The notes under the pieces: generated by a model | What the model was told of the DNA's origin: nothing | What the model saw: the letters and a program-made list of their open reading frames with translations, nothing else | Databases searched by the model: none | Assembly (NCBI GenBank): GCA_026994095.1 | Contig: JALWRU010000136.1 | Span: 1 to 7,313 of the forward strand | Length of the DNA stretch: 7,313 bases | Direction of reading: 5' to 3' | From: Nitrospira sp. | Lineage (GTDB): Bacteria; Nitrospirota; JACRHL01 | Made by a program: the position numbers and the translations under genes | In this document: one piece after another, positions 6,379 to 7,313 of the stretch | Layout: each line of letters opens with the position of its first letter | How positions within the stretch are numbered: position 1 is the stretch's first letter

Positions 6379-7119
6379 ATGGATTCCAATCCGCCCAGCC
6401 AGTACATCCGCGACCTGTATGCCGCCTATGAGGGCCGCCCCACGGTGCAGATCAAGCTGGCCGGGGTGGCGTATCAGGTGCCCGAAGGGGTGACCCTGCT
6501 GATGGCCTGCTGGTATGCCGGTATCGATCTGGTCAAGGGGGCTGGCTGTCTGGGCGGGGTGTGCGGGGCCTGTACCGCCACCTGCAAGGTGCCCGACAAA
6601 GCCAATCCGTGGGCCGCTCCCAAGACCGTGCTGGGCTGCCAGACCACGGTGGAAGAGGGCATGGAGATCATCCTGTCGCCACTGGACTGGCCACAAAAGC
6701 CGACCTACAAGATGGCCGAACTGGACGACCCGGCAGAGGCCCTGTTCACCATCTATCCAGAGACTCGCCGCTGCACCAACTGTGATGCCTGCACCATGGT
6801 CTGCCCCCAGGATATCCCGGTGCGCGCCGCCATGCGCAAGATGATGAACAAGCAGTTTGACGAGGTCGCCCCGGCCTTTGACGAGTGTGTCATGTGCGGC
6901 TTTTGCACCATGGTGTGCGAGGTGGCCATCGCCCCCAACCTGCTGGGCATCTATGCCAGAAAGGCAGTCACCAAAGACCACCCGACCCCGGTGGAGCTGC
7001 AAGCCGCCCAAACCACCGTGGAGAGCGGTGTGTTAAATGACGACTGGGCGGTACTCATGTCCGGCAACGCGGAGGCGGTGGCGGCCCACTGTCAGGCCCT
7101 GCGGGATGCAGACGGCTGA
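6379..7119 (+). CDS. Electron-transfer protein with one 2Fe-2S and two 4Fe-4S sites
   Basis: A 246-residue soluble protein that should carry electrons through three clusters. Residues about 22-105 form a plant-type ferredoxin domain with C-x4-C-x2-C at Cys57, Cys62, Cys65 and the fourth ligand Cys87; Cys44 and Cys69 are extra. Two 4Fe-4S sites follow: Cys132, 135, 138, 142 (C-x2-C-x2-C-x3-CP) and Cys170, 173, 176, 180 (C-x2-C-x2-C-x3-C). The two are about 28 residues apart, recalling the paired clusters of RnfC- or HdrC-like proteins; SdhB/FrdB also joins a 2Fe-2S domain to cubane-type clusters. The last 45 residues have no cluster ligands. There is no signal peptide, flavin or NAD motif, so it is probably one subunit of a larger oxidoreductase. 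The next gene begins with a similar ferredoxin start, supporting a multi-subunit redox operon. No strong Shine-Dalgarno precedes the ATG. The domain calls are secure; the partner enzyme is unknown. Confidence 0.88.
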   Translation: MDSNPPSQYIRDLYAAYEGRPTVQIKLAGVAYQVPEGVTLLMACWYAGIDLVKGAGCLGGVCGACTATCKVPDKANPWAAPKTVLGCQTTVEEGMEIILSPLDWPQKPTYKMAELDDPAEALFTIYPETRRCTNCDACTMVCPQDIPVRAAMRKMMNKQFDEVAPAFDECVMCGFCTMVCEVAIAPNLLGIYARKAVTKDHPTPVELQAAQTTVESGVLNDDWAVLMSGNAEAVAAHCQALRDADG

Positions 7120-7137
7120 AATCGGGCCGGTGTGGAC

Positions 7138-7154
7138 GCTCAAAGCCGTTGAGC
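7138..7154. promoter_or_regulatory. Perfect inverted repeat overlapping a -35 element
   Basis: GCTCAA (7138-7143), five bases, TTGAGC (7149-7154). The right arm is also the proposed -35 hexamer of the next gene. It may be an operator, or a weak hairpin after the preceding gene, whose stop ends at 7119; no T run follows directly. Confidence 0.4.
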
Positions 7155-7177
7155 CCTTGGGTGGGGAGTGGTAGAAT
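7149..7177 (+). promoter_or_regulatory. Sigma-70-type promoter of the right-edge gene
   Basis: TTGAGC (7149-7154), a 17-base spacer and TAGAAT (7172-7177). The spacing is ideal and the -10 matches five of six. The start site would fall near 7184, giving a leader of about 60 bases that is strongly T-rich between 7199 and 7228. The leader can form CGGG-loop-CCCG (7182-7194) or GACAA-loop-TTGTC (7194-7210), both short. Confidence 0.6.
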
Positions 7178-7242
7178 CAGCCGGGCTTTACCCGACAATC
7201 TTTTTTTGTCACTGTTTTTCCTTTTTGTGAGGCGATGCGCGC

Positions 7243-7313
7243 ATGTCTGGTGCTACCGAACCTGAACTGGTTACCGTCGAGATCATGGGCAAACGGTATC
7301 AGGTCCCCGATGG
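7243..7313 (+). CDS. Start of a second ferredoxin-like protein, 3' end outside the window
   Basis: Only 23 codons are present, starting at ATG with GAGG ten bases upstream. The segment VEIMGKRYQVPD aligns with residues 23-35 of the preceding protein (VQIKLAGVAYQVPE) at the beginning of its 2Fe-2S domain, allowing one gap. This suggests a second plant-type ferredoxin domain and a tandem paralog or a partner subunit. The cluster ligands would lie beyond the window, so the cluster type and full size cannot be read. The gene has its own promoter upstream but could also be read from the preceding one. Confidence 0.65.
   Translation, partial: MSGATEPELVTVEIMGKRYQVPD

Noticed and set aside
6232..7011. 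Minus-strand open frame of 259 residues over the iron-sulfur gene
   Set aside because: The plus strand has twelve ordered cluster cysteines. The antisense product is rich in His and Gly with no recognisable domain.

Overview
The window is about 7.3 kb of GC-rich DNA. The genes are tightly packed, several start with GTG, and one pair overlaps by 4 bp. The RhlB-type DEAD-box helicase, the short-form QueF, the lipoprotein signals and sigma-70-like promoters point to a proteobacterium. A gammaproteobacterium or a related lineage is most likely, judged from RhlB and not from any search. I see no insertion sequence, tRNA, rRNA, CRISPR array, phage gene or abrupt change in composition. This looks like core chromosome.

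Layout from left to right: (1) the 3' part of an RhlB-like RNA helicase with a long RGG and poly-arginine tail; (2) close behind it, a secreted protein, probably a lipoprotein, made of seven PD40/TolB-like propeller repeats of exactly 58 residues; (3) convergent to that, queF for queuosine biosynthesis on the minus strand; (4) divergent from queF, a two-gene unit of plsC (lysophosphatidate acyltransferase) overlapping a 519-residue double-length protein of the ThyX family; (5) convergent to that, a small orphan lipoprotein on the minus strand; (6) divergent from it, an iron-sulfur protein with one plant-type 2Fe-2S site and two 4Fe-4S sites; (7) at the right edge, the first 23 codons of another protein whose start resembles the 2Fe-2S domain of gene 6.

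Most genes look like unrelated household functions: RNA turnover, tRNA modification, phospholipid synthesis, nucleotide metabolism and electron transfer. Three things deserve a second look. The first is the tandem ThyX-like protein, whose two halves each keep a different part of the ThyX signature. The second is the indel-free seven-fold propeller with an invariant D-x-N-x-x-x-D in every blade. The third is the pair of apparently paralogous iron-sulfur genes, each preceded by a promoter with the same -35 hexamer. I do not see convincing evidence for a wholly new multi-gene system. The iron-sulfur pair at the right edge is the best candidate for part of one, and its remainder lies outside the window.
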